A stretch of 64,000 nucleotides of DNA from Rhabdaerophilum sp. SD176 (GCF_030143245.1 NZ_JARJNS010000002.1:558001-622000); one strand, 5' to 3'; counted from the first letter of the stretch, positions 42,305 to 51,871 are shown. Program-made: numbers and translations. Notes: generated by a model not told the origin, from the letters alone.

Positions 42305-44710
42305 TCACCCCGCCTGGACGAAGCTGTCGATCACCATCTTGCGGCCGGCCTTGTCGAAATCGACGGTCAGCTTGTTGCCATCGACCTCGGCCACGGTGCC
42401 GGGACCGAATTTGAGATGGAAGACGCGGGCGCCGGATTCGAATTTCGACGGGCTGCCGGTGGAGGAGGCAAGGACGCGTCCCTCGATCAGGGCCGGGCCA
42501 CCGCGCCGGCCGGGATCCTGCGGGGCGGCGGAAGGGCGGAAGCCGGCCTGGCTCGCTGCCTGGGCCCGCTGCCAGCCGGGGGTGGAATAGCTCGAACCCT
42601 GGAAGGGCTGCACCTTGTCGAAGCGGCTGCCCCCGCCGCCACCATAGCCGCCGCCATAGATCTGGCGCTGCTGGCTGCCATAGGTGCCCTGGCCCTCCAT
42701 CACCTCGACATGCTCGGCGGGCAATTCATCGATGAAGCGCGAAGGAATGGCTGCCTGCCAGAGGCCGTGGATGCGGCGGTTGGTGGCGAAGAACAGCCGG
42801 GCGCGCCGCTTGGCGCGGGTCAGGCCGACATAGGCGAGGCGGCGTTCCTCCTCGAGCCCGGCCTTGCCCTGGTCATCCAGCGCACGTTGATGCGGGAAGA
42901 CGCCCTCTTCCCAGCCGGGCAGGAACACGGTTTCGAATTCGAGGCCCTTGGCGGCATGGAGCGTCATGATCGAGACGCGGTCGCTGCTGTCGGATGAGGC
43001 CGCATCCATCACCAGCCCGACATGTTCGAGGAAGCCGGCGAGATTCTCGAATTCCTCCATCGACCGGACGAGTTCCTTGAGGTTCTCGAGCCGGCCGGCA
43101 GCATCGGCCGAGCGGTCCTTCTTCCACATGTCAGTGTAGCCGGATTCCTCCAGCACGAGTTCGGCCAGTTCGTGATGCGGCAGGCTCTCGATCTGGCCGG
43201 ACCAGCGCGAGAAGCTGTCCATCAGCTCGCGCAGGGTCTGGCGCTGCTTGGGCTTCAGCTCCTCGGTTTCCACGAGAACGCGTGCGGCCTGCATCAGCGG
43301 CACGCGTTCGGCGCGGGCATAGCCATGCAGGACCGTGAGCACGGCATCGCCGATGCCGCGCTTCGGCGTGTTGATGATCCGCTCGAAGGCGAGGTCATTC
43401 GAGGAGGAGGCGACGCATTTGAGATAGGCGAGGGCATCGCGGATCTCGGCACGCTCGTAAAAGCGCGGGCCACCGATGACGCGATAGGGAATTGCGTTGG
43501 TGATGAAGCGTTCCTCGAATTCGCGCATCTGGAACGAGGCGCGGACAAGGATCGCCATCTGGTCGAGCACATGGCCCTTGTGCTGGAGAGACTCGATCTC
43601 GTCGGCAATCTGCCGGGCCTCCTCCTCGGAATCCCAGGCGCAGGCAACGGTGACCTTGTCGCCCAGCTCGCCTTCCGTGAAGAGGGTCTTGCCGAGCCGG
43701 CCCTCGTTCTTCTCGATCAGCCGCGCTGCCGCGCCGAGAATATGCCCGGTCGAGCGGTAGTTGCGCTCCAGCCGGACAACGGTGGCGCCGGGGAAATCCT
43801 TCTCGAAGCGGAGGATGTTGTCGACCTCGGCGCCGCGCCAGCCATAGATCGACTGGTCATCATCGCCGACGCAGCAGATGTTGCGCCTTCCCTGCGCGAC
43901 GAGGCGAAGCCAGAGATACTGGGCGACGTTGGTATCCTGATATTCGTCGACGAGGATATAGCGGAAGCGTTCCTGATATTGCGCGAGGATTTCCGGATTG
44001 TCGCGGAAGAGGCGGATCGTCTCGAGCAGGAGATCGCCGAAATCGACGGCATTGAGCGTCTTCAGCCGGTCCTGGTAGAGGCCGTAAAGCTCGGCGCCAC
44101 GCCCGGCAAAGCCGATGGATTCCCCGGCCGAGACCTTGTTCGGCGGCAATGCCCGGTTCTTCCAGCTGTCGATCTGGTTGGCCAGAACACGCGCCGGCCA
44201 GCGCTTGTCGTCGATATCCTCGGCCTGCAGGATCTGCTTGATCAGGCGGATCTGGTCATCGGTGTCGAGGATGGTGAAATCCGGCTTGAGATCGACGACC
44301 TCGGCATGGCGGCGGAGCAGCTTCGTGCCGATGGCATGGAAGGTTCCGAGCCAGGGCATGCCCTCGGCCACCGCGCCAACGAGATGGGCGATGCGCTCCT
44401 TCATCTCGCGCGCGGCCTTGTTGGTGAAGGTCATCGCGAGAATCTCGTTCGGGCGTGCCCGGCCGGTGGCGATGATATGCGCGATGCGGCTGGTCAGCAC
44501 CTTGGTCTTGCCGGTGCCGGCACCCGCGAGCACGAGAACGGGGCCGTCCATCGCCTCGACGGCGCGGAGCTGCTCCGGGTTCAGGCCGCCGAGATAGGCG
44601 GCCGGGGCAGCCGCGGCTCGCGCACGCGCGGCCAGCCCACCGGGCTGCGGCTGAACTTTCGGGGCCGGCTCGGCGGAGGACCAGCTATCGAGCGAGAACG
44701 GATCGGACAA
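42305..44710 (-). CDS. pcrA: UvrD/PcrA-type DNA helicase
   Basis: This superfamily 1 3'-5' helicase acts in nucleotide excision repair and in clearing recombination intermediates and stalled polymerases. The 801-residue protein shows Q-motif LNPEQLRAVEA, Walker A GAGTGKTKVLT at about 63-73, VDEYQDTN, GDDDQSIYGWRGAE, MTLHAAKGLEFETVF and VGLTRAKRRARLFF. The C-terminal Tudor-like RNA polymerase-binding module is present (VFHLKFGPGTVAEVDG). Either uvrD or pcrA is acceptable as a name. Confidence 0.94.
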   Translation of the reverse strand: MSDPFSLDSWSSAEPAPKVQPQPGGLAARARAAAAPAAYLGGLNPEQLRAVEAMDGPVLVLAGAGTGKTKVLTSRIAHIIATGRARPNEILAMTFTNKAAREMKERIAHLVGAVAEGMPWLGTFHAIGTKLLRRHAEVVDLKPDFTILDTDDQIRLIKQILQAEDIDDKRWPARVLANQIDSWKNRALPPNKVSAGESIGFAGRGAELYGLYQDRLKTLNAVDFGDLLLETIRLFRDNPEILAQYQERFRYILVDEYQDTNVAQYLWLRLVAQGRRNICCVGDDDQSIYGWRGAEVDNILRFEKDFPGATVVRLERNYRSTGHILGAAARLIEKNEGRLGKTLFTEGELGDKVTVACAWDSEEEARQIADEIESLQHKGHVLDQMAILVRASFQMREFEERFITNAIPYRVIGGPRFYERAEIRDALAYLKCVASSSNDLAFERIINTPKRGIGDAVLTVLHGYARAERVPLMQAARVLVETEELKPKQRQTLRELMDSFSRWSGQIESLPHHELAELVLEESGYTDMWKKDRSADAAGRLENLKELVRSMEEFENLAGFLEHVGLVMDAASSDSSDRVSIMTLHAAKGLEFETVFLPGWEEGVFPHQRALDDQGKAGLEEERRLAYVGLTRAKRRARLFFATNRRIHGLWQAAIPSRFIDELPAEHVEVMEGQGTYGSQQRQIYGGGYGGGGGSRFDKVQPFQGSSYSTPGWQRAQAASQAGFRPSAAPQDPGRRGGPALIEGRVLASSTGSPSKFESGARVFHLKFGPGTVAEVDGNKLTVDFDKAGRKMVIDSFVQAG

Positions 44711-44839
44711 CGATTTGCTTCACATCTGCGCGGCGGTGCCCTGATGGCCCGGCGCCTTCGGAACCCTGCTATATGCGTGATTCGTAGCATAAGTCAGGGC
44801 CGGGTTCATGCGGCCAATTGCGTCCGTCTGGGGATGGGC

Positions 44840-45334
44840 TTACGGCTTGCCGGTGATTTTCGGCCAATGGCCGTTGGCGCGGCTGATATTGCCGGCCACG
44901 TCCTTTTCCCATTCCGCCTTCACCGCGAGATCATAGTTGAGATAGAGCCGCCCGCTCTCGATCCGCCAGGCCAGCGGATCGCCCTTGGCGGTGTAGCCCT
45001 GTGCTACTGCCCAGGAGCAATAGCCGCCATAGGCCGGCATGAAGGCTTCCGGCCGGGCGGTAAAGGCCTGCCGGTTGGTCTCGCTGGCGAAGCGCCATTC
45101 AACCCCGGCATGGTTCAGCACGAGGTCGGCTCGGCCCTCGCGCGGTTTTCCCTCGCGGAAATAGGCGACGGGGTCATAGCCCCCGAGGGCGATGCCGGGC
45201 TTCAGTGTGGTGTCGATCGCGGCCGGGCGGCTGGCTCCGGGCGTCTCGGCTGCCAGACGCAGCGAGAGCGCCGTCGCGGCGAGGGCGCCTGCACCAAGGC
45301 CCAGCCCGAGAATGACCAGAGATCGCCGTTGCAT
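44840..45334 (-). CDS. YHS-domain exported protein, 164 aa
   Basis: The N-terminus has an RR followed by a hydrophobic stretch (MQRRSLVILGLGLGAGALAA), a Tat-like or Sec signal or anchor. The rest is a YHS-type domain with IALGGYDPVAYFREGKPREG, WRFASETNRQAFTARPEAFMPAYGGYCSWAVAQG and DPLAWRIESGRLYLNYD, as in periplasmic 'YHS domain' proteins widespread in Proteobacteria. Function is not established; a metal-related or redox role has been guessed for the family. It is divergent from the DUF1993 gene. Confidence 0.85.
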   Translation of the reverse strand: MQRRSLVILGLGLGAGALAATALSLRLAAETPGASRPAAIDTTLKPGIALGGYDPVAYFREGKPREGRADLVLNHAGVEWRFASETNRQAFTARPEAFMPAYGGYCSWAVAQGYTAKGDPLAWRIESGRLYLNYDLAVKAEWEKDVAGNISRANGHWPKITGKP

Positions 45335-45415
45335 GGTTCGCCCTCCCTTTTACGCGGGGCAGGATGCGCCACCCGGCGACCCACGCCCAAGCCACGTTCT
45401 CGTGAGCAGCCCGCA

Positions 45416-45442
45416 GGGTGCCGCAAGCCCCTTGCGGTGCCC
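45416..45442. repeat. Strong hairpin in the YHS/DUF1993 divergent gap
   Basis: GGGTGCCGCAAG (45416-45427) pairs over 12 positions (two G-U) with CTTGCGGTGCCC (45431-45442) around CCC. No T-run follows on either strand. It lies 64 bases before the DUF1993 start and may be a leader structure or binding site; the rest of the 171-base gap shows nothing notable. Confidence 0.5.
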
Positions 45443-45505
45443 GGCGAGATGCGCGATGCCAGAAGCCGTCACCCCGTTTCCCGGTGGCCCCGTGAAGGAT
45501 CTTCC

Positions 45506-46012
45506 ATGTCGACCATGACCATGACCGGCCTGACCACGCTCGGGCAGACGCTCGATGCCCTTGTCCGCATCCTTGACAAGCTGGCTGCCCATGCCGAGGC
45601 CCGGAAAATCGAGGAGGCGGTCTATCTCCAGGCGCGACTTTATCCGGATATGTTCGCCTTCACCCGGCAGATCCAGATCGCCTGCGATTTCGCCAAGGGC
45701 GCGGCGGCGCGCATGGCGGGCCAGGAAGTTCCGGGCTGGGCCGACGAGGAGAAAAGCATTGCCGATCTCAAGGCGCGGGTGGAACGGACGAAGGCCTTCA
45801 TCGCGGCAATCGATCCAGCGCTCTATGCCGGTTCGGATGGCCGGATGCTGAAGATCAAGCTCGGCCGCAATGCGCCCGAACTCGAGATGTCCGGGCAGGA
45901 TTACTTCGCGAAGGTCGTGCTGCCGAATTTCTATTTCCATGCCTCGATGGCCTACGCGATCCTGCGCCATTGCGGCGTCGAGCTCGGCAAGGGCGATTTC
46001 CTGAACCGGTAA
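45506..46012 (+). CDS. DUF1993 family protein
   Basis: The 168-residue protein has the DUF1993 features: TLDALVRILDKLAAHAEARKIEEAVYLQARLYPDMFAFTRQI, DFAKGAAARMAGQEVPGW, FIAAIDPALYAGSDG and the C-terminal PNFYFHASMAYAILRHCGVELGKGDFL. These helical proteins are DinB-like (four-helix) in predicted fold; function is not known. ATG at 45506 has AAGGA 6 bases before it. A much longer in-frame reading upstream runs antisense to pcrA and is not real. Confidence 0.9.
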   Translation: MSTMTMTGLTTLGQTLDALVRILDKLAAHAEARKIEEAVYLQARLYPDMFAFTRQIQIACDFAKGAAARMAGQEVPGWADEEKSIADLKARVERTKAFIAAIDPALYAGSDGRMLKIKLGRNAPELEMSGQDYFAKVVLPNFYFHASMAYAILRHCGVELGKGDFLNR

Positions 46013-46109
46013 CGGGCGTGGTCGGTTGACTTTGGTGTTAGGTCAGCCATGCTGACCCAAACAGAAGGCGGAGCCGTGATGCAACCGCCACCAGCAAGGG
46101 AAGAACCCC

Positions 46110-47516
46110 ATGGCCGAAGCCCCCAAGCCCTCGCCCGCCACGATTGCGGCAGTCACGCTCGCGCTCCAGCAGCGTTTCGGCAATCGCTGCGTGACCAGCG
46201 AGGCCGTGCGCCAGCAGCACGCCCATACGACGACCTGGCTGACGACCCAGCCGCCGGATATGGTGGTTTTCATCGAAACGGCGGAAGAGGTGCAGCAGGT
46301 TGTCCGCATCTGTGCGGAGCACAAGGTCCCGGTCATCCCGTTCGGCGCCGGCTCCTCGCTCGAGGGCCATCTCAACGCGCCAAGCGGAGGCGTTTCGATC
46401 GACCTGTCGGGCATGAAGCGCATCCTCGAGGTGCATCCCGAGGATCTCGACTGCGTGGTCGAGCCGGGCGTGACGCGCAAGGAACTTAACGACTATCTCA
46501 AAAGCTACGGGCTGTTCTTCCCGATCGATCCTGGCGCGGATGCCTCGATCGGCGGCATGGCGGCGACGCGGGCCTCGGGCACGAATGCCGTCCGCTATGG
46601 CACGATGAAAGACAATGTGATCGCTCTCGAGGCGGTGATGCCGAACGGTGAGATCGTCACGACCGCGCGGCGGGCGAAGAAGACCAGCGCGGGTTATGAT
46701 CTCACCCGGCTTTTCGTCGGTTCGGAAGGCACGCTCGGCGTGGTGACGAAGATCACGCTCAAGCTGCATGGGCTGCCGGAGGCGATCTCCGCCGGGGTCT
46801 GCCCGTTCCCGAGCGTCAAGGCGGCGGCGGATGCCACGATCATGACCATCCAGACAGGGCTGCCTGTGGCGCGGATCGAGCTGCTCGATGCAATGCAGGT
46901 GAAGGCGGTCAATGCCTATTCCAAGCTCTCGATGCCGGAAACCCCGGTCCTGCTGGTGGAGTTCCACGGCACCGAGCAGGGCGTGGCGGAACAGGCCGAG
47001 CGCTTCGGCGAAATCGCCGCCGATCTGGGCGGCGGGCCCTTCGAGTGGGCGACCAAGCCGGAAGACCGCACGCGGCTCTGGCAGGCCCGGCATGATGCCT
47101 ACTGGTCGGTCATGGCGCTGCGCCCGGGCGTCAAGCCCTTTGCGACGGATGTCTGCGTACCGATCTCGCGCCTTGCTGATTGCATCGAGGAGACGCAGGC
47201 GGATATCGCCGCCAGTGGCCTGATCGCGCCGATTGTCGGCCATGTCGGCGACGGCAATTTCCACACTTCGGTGCTGGTCGATACCGCCAGCGAGGCGGAA
47301 ATGACGGTGGTGAAGGGGTTCCTCACCCGTCTTGTCGAGCGCGCGCACCGGATGGAGGGCACCTGCACCGGCGAGCATGGCGTCGGACAGGGCAAGATGA
47401 AATATCTCGAGCCCGAACTCGGGGCGCCTGCGCTCGATACGATGCGGCTGATCAAGCGGGCCCTCGATCCTGACAACATCATGAATCCCGGAAAGATTGT
47501 CACGCTTCAGCCGTGA
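46110..47516 (+). CDS. FAD-linked D-lactate dehydrogenase / glycolate oxidase-like protein
   Basis: This 468-residue flavoprotein of the vanillyl-alcohol-oxidase fold has an FAD-binding domain (VIPFGAGSSLEGHLNAPSGG, IDPGADASIGGMAATRASG, LFVGSEGTLGVVT) and a C-terminal substrate domain with HVGDGNFHTSVL, GTCTGEHGVGQGK and NIMNPGKI. It is closest in pattern to cytochrome-linked D-lactate dehydrogenases (Dld1 type, COG0277); glycolate oxidase subunit GlcD or a 2-hydroxyglutarate dehydrogenase are alternatives. It stands alone, without glcE/glcF partners, which favours D-lactate. No signal peptide. Confidence 0.85.
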   Translation: MAEAPKPSPATIAAVTLALQQRFGNRCVTSEAVRQQHAHTTTWLTTQPPDMVVFIETAEEVQQVVRICAEHKVPVIPFGAGSSLEGHLNAPSGGVSIDLSGMKRILEVHPEDLDCVVEPGVTRKELNDYLKSYGLFFPIDPGADASIGGMAATRASGTNAVRYGTMKDNVIALEAVMPNGEIVTTARRAKKTSAGYDLTRLFVGSEGTLGVVTKITLKLHGLPEAISAGVCPFPSVKAAADATIMTIQTGLPVARIELLDAMQVKAVNAYSKLSMPETPVLLVEFHGTEQGVAEQAERFGEIAADLGGGPFEWATKPEDRTRLWQARHDAYWSVMALRPGVKPFATDVCVPISRLADCIEETQADIAASGLIAPIVGHVGDGNFHTSVLVDTASEAEMTVVKGFLTRLVERAHRMEGTCTGEHGVGQGKMKYLEPELGAPALDTMRLIKRALDPDNIMNPGKIVTLQP

Positions 47517-47610
47517 TCATTGCGTCCTTTCGCGCTAGGTTGTGAGAGAACCGATCGGAAGGGCCGTGATTCTGCCGGGCCCTGCCGAGCTGTTGTGAAC
47601 GGGAGATCGT

Positions 47611-50600
47611 GTGCGGGATCTTTTGACCGGCCTTGCTGCCCTCATTGCCCTCGCGCTGATCGCGCTGATGGTCGGGCCGCATTTTGTGGACTGGGACAGC
47701 CAGCGCCTACGTGTGGCCGGGCTGGTCAGCCAGCGGCTGGGCATGCCGGCGACGATTTCGGGCCCGCTCGCCATCCGTTTCCTGCCGACGCCGACGCTGG
47801 ATGCGGAGCGCATCACGCTCGGGCCAGCGGAACGACCGGTCGTGCAGATGCGGCGGTTGCATCTTGCGCTCTCGGCCACAGCGCTCCTGTCCGGAAAACT
47901 TGCCTTTGCCGAAGCGGAGGCCGAGGAGCCGGTGCTTTTCCTCGAGGCGCTCAGGCCCTGGCTCGAACAGCTCGATCAGGAGGGCCGGGCGCCGACCCTG
48001 CCAGCCATCGGCTTCGAGGCCCTGCTGCTCGAGAGGCTCTCTCTCGTCGAGGCTCCGGGGGCAGCCGGCGCGGTGCTTGCCGGCCCCTTCACTGTGCGGA
48101 TCGAGGCGCCGAACCTTGCCGGTCCAATCCGGATCCAAGGGCAGGATGCGGGGCAGCAGCGTGACCTGAAAATCCAGCTTGGCCAGTTCGACAAGGGCCG
48201 TGCCCGGCTGCGCGGCACGCTCGAGGACCGGGCCTTCGGCGGGCGCGTGGCACTCGATGGCTGGTTCGCGCTGCCCGGCGTGGCGGGGCGACCGCTCTTC
48301 GATGGCTCGGCCAGCTATAACGGCAACCCTGTGATGGGCGAGCAGAAGCTCCAGCTGCCGTTCCAGGGCAGCGCCCGCCTTGTGGTCCAGCGCAACCAGA
48401 TGATCGCCGATCCGGTCAATCTGACCTTGGGCAGCGCGGATCAGGGTGTTGCCTGGGCCGGGCAGGCCTATCTCGACCTTGCGGGGCCTCGCCCACGGCT
48501 GAAAGGGCGCCTCGATGCGAAACGCATCGACGGGGCCGCCCTGCTCGGCGCGGCCCCGGAAGGGCGGCTTCCTTTCCGCCCCGATCCCGGCCTGATCCCG
48601 GGCTTGCCCTGGCTGGATGGGGAGGTCGAGCTTGGCCTCGGCGTGCTGCAACTGCCCGGCGGACTCGTGCAGAACGTGCTTGTCCGGACCGGTTTGGAAG
48701 GTGGCAGCGCCCGGCTGGAAGCCGCATCGGCGGATCTTCCCGGCGGAACCCGCCTCGCCTTCACGCGGGTGGAGGGGGCCGGCCCGACAGCGATTGACGG
48801 AACACTCGGCGTGGAAACCGAGGAACTGCATATCCTCGCGACCTGGTTGCGTGGCGGGGACCACCTGTCGCAATTGCCGCAGCGGGCCCGGCTCGGGGTG
48901 CGGCTGAAGGGCGATTTCGCGGGGATTGCGCTCGAACAGATCGAGATCGACAGCCCGGCCGGACAGTTGCGCGGTATGGGCCGGTTCGCGCCGGCCAGCG
49001 CGCTGGCGGGGTCGCTGCCGCGGCTGGCGCTTGATCTCAGGGCCGAGCGTTTCGACGGCCGCGTGCTTGCTGCGCTTGACCCGCTCCGCCCGGTGCCCGG
49101 GCTCGATCTTTCGACGCGGCTCTCCATTGCCCGTCTCGTTGTCGATGGCCGCGACATGGGCGGGCTCGATGTCGATCTCGAGCGGGCGCAGGAGAACGGA
49201 ACGCTGCGCCACCTCAAGCTGACCGGCCCGCGCGGCGAGAGTATCCTGCTGACCGGAACCGCCTCCGGCGATGGTCTCAACCTGACCGCCAAGCTTGATG
49301 CGCCCCGTCTCGGCGAGCTGAGCCGCGTTGCCGCGGCGTTGCTGCCGGGCGCTGTGACGGAGATGATCGTCACGCGTGCCGCAACACTGGAGCCGGCCCT
49401 CGCAGTGGCCAATATCCGCCTGCAGGACAAGGCCGGGGAAGCCACCTGGGACATCGCCTTTGACGGGAAATTCGCCGGCACCGAGGCGCGGGGGCGCAGC
49501 CAGTCGCTGCTGAAAGGCGACCAGCTCCAACTCTCGCTCGAAGGGCGGCTCGCCAATCCGGACGGATCGCGCCTCGCCTCGCAGCTTTCCGGCGTGGCGC
49601 TGCCTGCCGGACAGGGCGAGGGGCTTGTGATCTTCCGGGCCGAGGGCAATCCGCGTCGGCTCGTTTCCGGGCAGGTCGAGGCCCGGCTGGGCCAGACCGA
49701 ATTCCGCATCGATGGCGGGCTGAACCCGTTCCGTTCGGCTCCTGTCGAGGGGCGGATGACGTTGGCCACAGAGGATGCCGGGCGGATCGGCCGGGCGCTG
49801 ATCGGGAACCGCGCCACTCTGGGCGATGGCCGGCCGGCCCGGATTGCCGCCACCCTGCGCGGTTCGCGCGAGACCGTCACCCTCACAGATCTCGATGCCC
49901 GGCTGGGCGATCTGCCGATCCGGGGCGAGATCGCCTTTGACCTGACCCGTGCGGGCAAAGTGGCGGGGCAGATCCGCGCGGGCGAACTCTCCCTCGAGGG
50001 GGTGCTGGCGCCAGCCATGGGGCGGGGCTGGCCGGATTTCGGGGCCAGCTGGCCTAGGAACGGCTTCGGCGAGGCCGTGCGGCCGCCCTTGGCGGGCGAC
50101 CTCTGGATCGAGGCCGAACGGCTGATCCTGCCCGGGGGCAGCCGGCTGGAGGCGCCGCAATTTGTGTATCGTTTCGGCCCTGATTCGGCCGCGCTGGAAG
50201 GATTCGAGGCCCGCTCGGGCGATGCCCGCGTCTCGGGCGGGCTGACGCTGCTGCGGAAGGGCGAACTCCTGGAGGCAGCGGGGCGGCTCGACCTTGCCCG
50301 CTGGCCCCTCGCGGCGCCCGGCGGGAGGCTGTCCGGTTCGCTGCCTTTCTCGGCCTCTGGCGCGACGTGGTTGGACCTTGTCGCCAGCCTGGCGGGGGCC
50401 GGTCAGCTTGCCTTCGACGATCTGGTGGTGGCCGGGCTGGACCCGGATGCGCTGAGCCGCGTCAGCGCGACCCCGATCGACAGGATCGACCCCGTGACCG
50501 AGTTGACCGTGGGTGCCCTTGTTGATGCGGCGCTGCAGCGGGGTGAATGGCGCGTGCCCGGCCGTTTGCAGCCGGCGGGGATGAGCAACGGGCAGTTGCG

Positions 50601-51360
50601 CGTCAGCCTTGCGGCCGAACCGGCAGGATCGGGCGAGGCAGCGGCGGTGATTGTCCAGCCCTCGATCCTGTTCGATCTGGTTCGGCGCGAGGTCGAGGCC
50701 CGGTTCCAGCTTCGCCAGACTTCTCTTCCGCCGGGCTGGCGCGGTGCCGCGCCGGAGATCGGGCTGACCCTCGCCTCCCGGCATGACCCGCGACGCTCCG
50801 GGATGTCGCCGCTGCAGCGGCGAATTGATGTCGCCTCGCTCCTCAATGGGTTCCTCGCGATGGCCATCCAGCGCGATCTCGAGAAGGCCGAGGCCTTCGA
50901 GGCCGACCTGCGCGAGCGCGCGGCCCATCTGCGGCGCCAGCATGCCGACCGGTTCACCGAGCGCAGGCAACGCGAGATCCGCGAGGTCGAGGCTGCGATC
51001 GAGCTGGAGGCCGCCGCGATCCGCCGTCGTGCTGCCGCGGCGGCGGAGTTCGAACGGCAACGCGCGGTCCGGGAAGAGCAGGCGCGACAGGCCGAACTGG
51101 CCCGTCAGGCTGAACTGGCGCGGAAGGCCGAGCTTGCGCGGAAGGCGGAGGAAGAGCGGAAAGCCGAGCTTGCGCGACAGGCTGAACTCGCGCGTCAGGC
51201 CGAGCTTGCGCGTAAGGCGGAGCTTGCGCGGAAGGCGGAGGAAGAGCGGAAAGCCGAGGAAGAGCGGATCCGCCGCGAGGCACAGCAACCGCAGGAGCAG
51301 GCTCAGCCGCCTGCCCGGGCAGCACCGCTCGACCTCACTGCGCCGGCGCCGCCGGGCTGA
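47611..51360 (+). CDS. AsmA-family protein with repetitive C-terminal coil
   Basis: The 1249-residue protein begins (GTG start) with a membrane segment at about 5-22 (GLAALIALALIALMVGPHFV) followed by the AsmA opening DWDSQRLRVAGLVSQRLGMPATISGPLAIRFLPTPTL. Most of it is beta-rich repeat as in AsmA/TamB-like proteins, thought to form long grooves for moving lipids between the membranes. From about residue 1085 it becomes a charged coil that includes two 30-residue repeats rich in RQAELA and RKAEEE, then a Gln/Pro tail. Such a coil is not part of the usual AsmA domain. It is followed convergently by the RHH gene. Confidence 0.87.
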   Translation: MRDLLTGLAALIALALIALMVGPHFVDWDSQRLRVAGLVSQRLGMPATISGPLAIRFLPTPTLDAERITLGPAERPVVQMRRLHLALSATALLSGKLAFAEAEAEEPVLFLEALRPWLEQLDQEGRAPTLPAIGFEALLLERLSLVEAPGAAGAVLAGPFTVRIEAPNLAGPIRIQGQDAGQQRDLKIQLGQFDKGRARLRGTLEDRAFGGRVALDGWFALPGVAGRPLFDGSASYNGNPVMGEQKLQLPFQGSARLVVQRNQMIADPVNLTLGSADQGVAWAGQAYLDLAGPRPRLKGRLDAKRIDGAALLGAAPEGRLPFRPDPGLIPGLPWLDGEVELGLGVLQLPGGLVQNVLVRTGLEGGSARLEAASADLPGGTRLAFTRVEGAGPTAIDGTLGVETEELHILATWLRGGDHLSQLPQRARLGVRLKGDFAGIALEQIEIDSPAGQLRGMGRFAPASALAGSLPRLALDLRAERFDGRVLAALDPLRPVPGLDLSTRLSIARLVVDGRDMGGLDVDLERAQENGTLRHLKLTGPRGESILLTGTASGDGLNLTAKLDAPRLGELSRVAAALLPGAVTEMIVTRAATLEPALAVANIRLQDKAGEATWDIAFDGKFAGTEARGRSQSLLKGDQLQLSLEGRLANPDGSRLASQLSGVALPAGQGEGLVIFRAEGNPRRLVSGQVEARLGQTEFRIDGGLNPFRSAPVEGRMTLATEDAGRIGRALIGNRATLGDGRPARIAATLRGSRETVTLTDLDARLGDLPIRGEIAFDLTRAGKVAGQIRAGELSLEGVLAPAMGRGWPDFGASWPRNGFGEAVRPPLAGDLWIEAERLILPGGSRLEAPQFVYRFGPDSAALEGFEARSGDARVSGGLTLLRKGELLEAAGRLDLARWPLAAPGGRLSGSLPFSASGATWLDLVASLAGAGQLAFDDLVVAGLDPDALSRVSATPIDRIDPVTELTVGALVDAALQRGEWRVPGRLQPAGMSNGQLRVSLAAEPAGSGEAAAVIVQPSILFDLVRREVEARFQLRQTSLPPGWRGAAPEIGLTLASRHDPRRSGMSPLQRRIDVASLLNGFLAMAIQRDLEKAEAFEADLRERAAHLRRQHADRFTERRQREIREVEAAIELEAAAIRRRAAAAAEFERQRAVREEQARQAELARQAELARKAELARKAEEERKAELARQAELARQAELARKAELARKAEEERKAEEERIRREAQQPQEQAQPPARAAPLDLTAPAPPG
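51085..51264 (+). repeat. Two tandem 90-bp units in the asmA-like gene
   Basis: Unit 1 is 51085-51174 and unit 2 is 51175-51264, both beginning CGACAGG. Each encodes 30 residues made of five shorter RQAELA / RKAELA / RKAEEE steps. The two units differ mostly at third codon positions and in the final residues. The frame is kept because the unit is a multiple of three. Confidence 0.9.
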
Positions 51361-51366
51361 GGCCGG

Positions 51367-51612
51367 TCAGCTCCCCGCATCGGGTTGCTGCGCCATGGCG
51401 CCGCCGGCGATCAGCCATTCGAGCAGGTGAACGCGGATGGCCGAGGAGAGGTTGCCCTCGCGGCGCTCGCGGTCAATCTCCTCGACCAAGGCGCTGAGGC
51501 TCCTGCCCTCGCTCTCCGCCTTCTGCCGCAGGAAACGCCAGAAGGGTTCCTCGAGCGAGATCGAGGTGGCGTGGCCGGCAATGCGCATGCTGCGCTTGAT
51601 GACGGCGGGCAT
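51367..51612 (-). CDS. Ribbon-helix-helix domain protein (RHH_4), 81 aa
   Basis: The protein has the RHH_4 core KRSMRIAGHATSISLEEPFWRFLRQKAESEGRSLSALVEEID, then a helical tail NLSSAIRVHLLEWLIAGG. In alphaproteobacteria it is regularly found beside a DUF4169 gene and fumC, as here (2-3 base gap to the DUF4169 stop). RHH proteins bind DNA as dimers, often as repressors; no target is known. ATG at 51612 is used; an internal ATG nine codons later is possible. Confidence 0.88.
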   Translation of the reverse strand: MPAVIKRSMRIAGHATSISLEEPFWRFLRQKAESEGRSLSALVEEIDRERREGNLSSAIRVHLLEWLIAGGAMAQQPDAGS

Positions 51613-51615
51613 GGA

Positions 51616-51813
51616 TCAGCGGTTCGGATCGGGGTCGGGTTCGATACGGCCTGCCTCGTGCAGGCGGTTCCGGCGGGCTTCCTCGGCCTTGCGGACCTGC
51701 TTCTCCGTCTTGGTCTGGCCGAAGCGGATGCGGTTTTCCTGCGCCTGGCGTTCCGCCTCGGCGCGGGCCAGCTTCTTGCGGGCCTGCCTGAAGTTGATGA
51801 TGGTATCGCTCAT
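51616..51813 (-). CDS. DUF4169 family protein, 65 aa
   Basis: This short, very charged protein starts MSDTIINFRQARKKLARAEAERQAQENRIRFG and is predicted to be almost wholly helical; it matches the DUF4169 pattern (N-terminal INFRKARK motif, FGRTK-like middle). ATG at 51813 is chosen since the family begins there. It lies next to the RHH gene and near fumC, the usual setting. Function unknown. Confidence 0.88.
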   Translation of the reverse strand: MSDTIINFRQARKKLARAEAERQAQENRIRFGQTKTEKQVRKAEEARRNRLHEAGRIEPDPDPNR

Positions 51814-51871
51814 CGTGGTGCTGCTGGCCCTGACCCGCCCGGAATGCCGGTTCCGGCGAAGGATGCCCGCA

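Noticed and set aside
41440-42320. Transposon or integron borders around the Mrr gene
   Set aside because: I looked for flanking direct or inverted repeats and a recombinase and saw none; the base-composition change simply stops at the gene ends.
43022-45505. Long plus-strand open frame antisense to pcrA, in frame with the DUF1993 gene
   Set aside because: Only the part from 45506 matches DUF1993; the upstream part mirrors the helicase gene. A fusion protein is not supported.
47707-51288. Minus-strand open frame opposite the AsmA-like gene
   Set aside because: The plus frame has an AsmA N-terminus and a membrane segment; the opposite frame has no family features.
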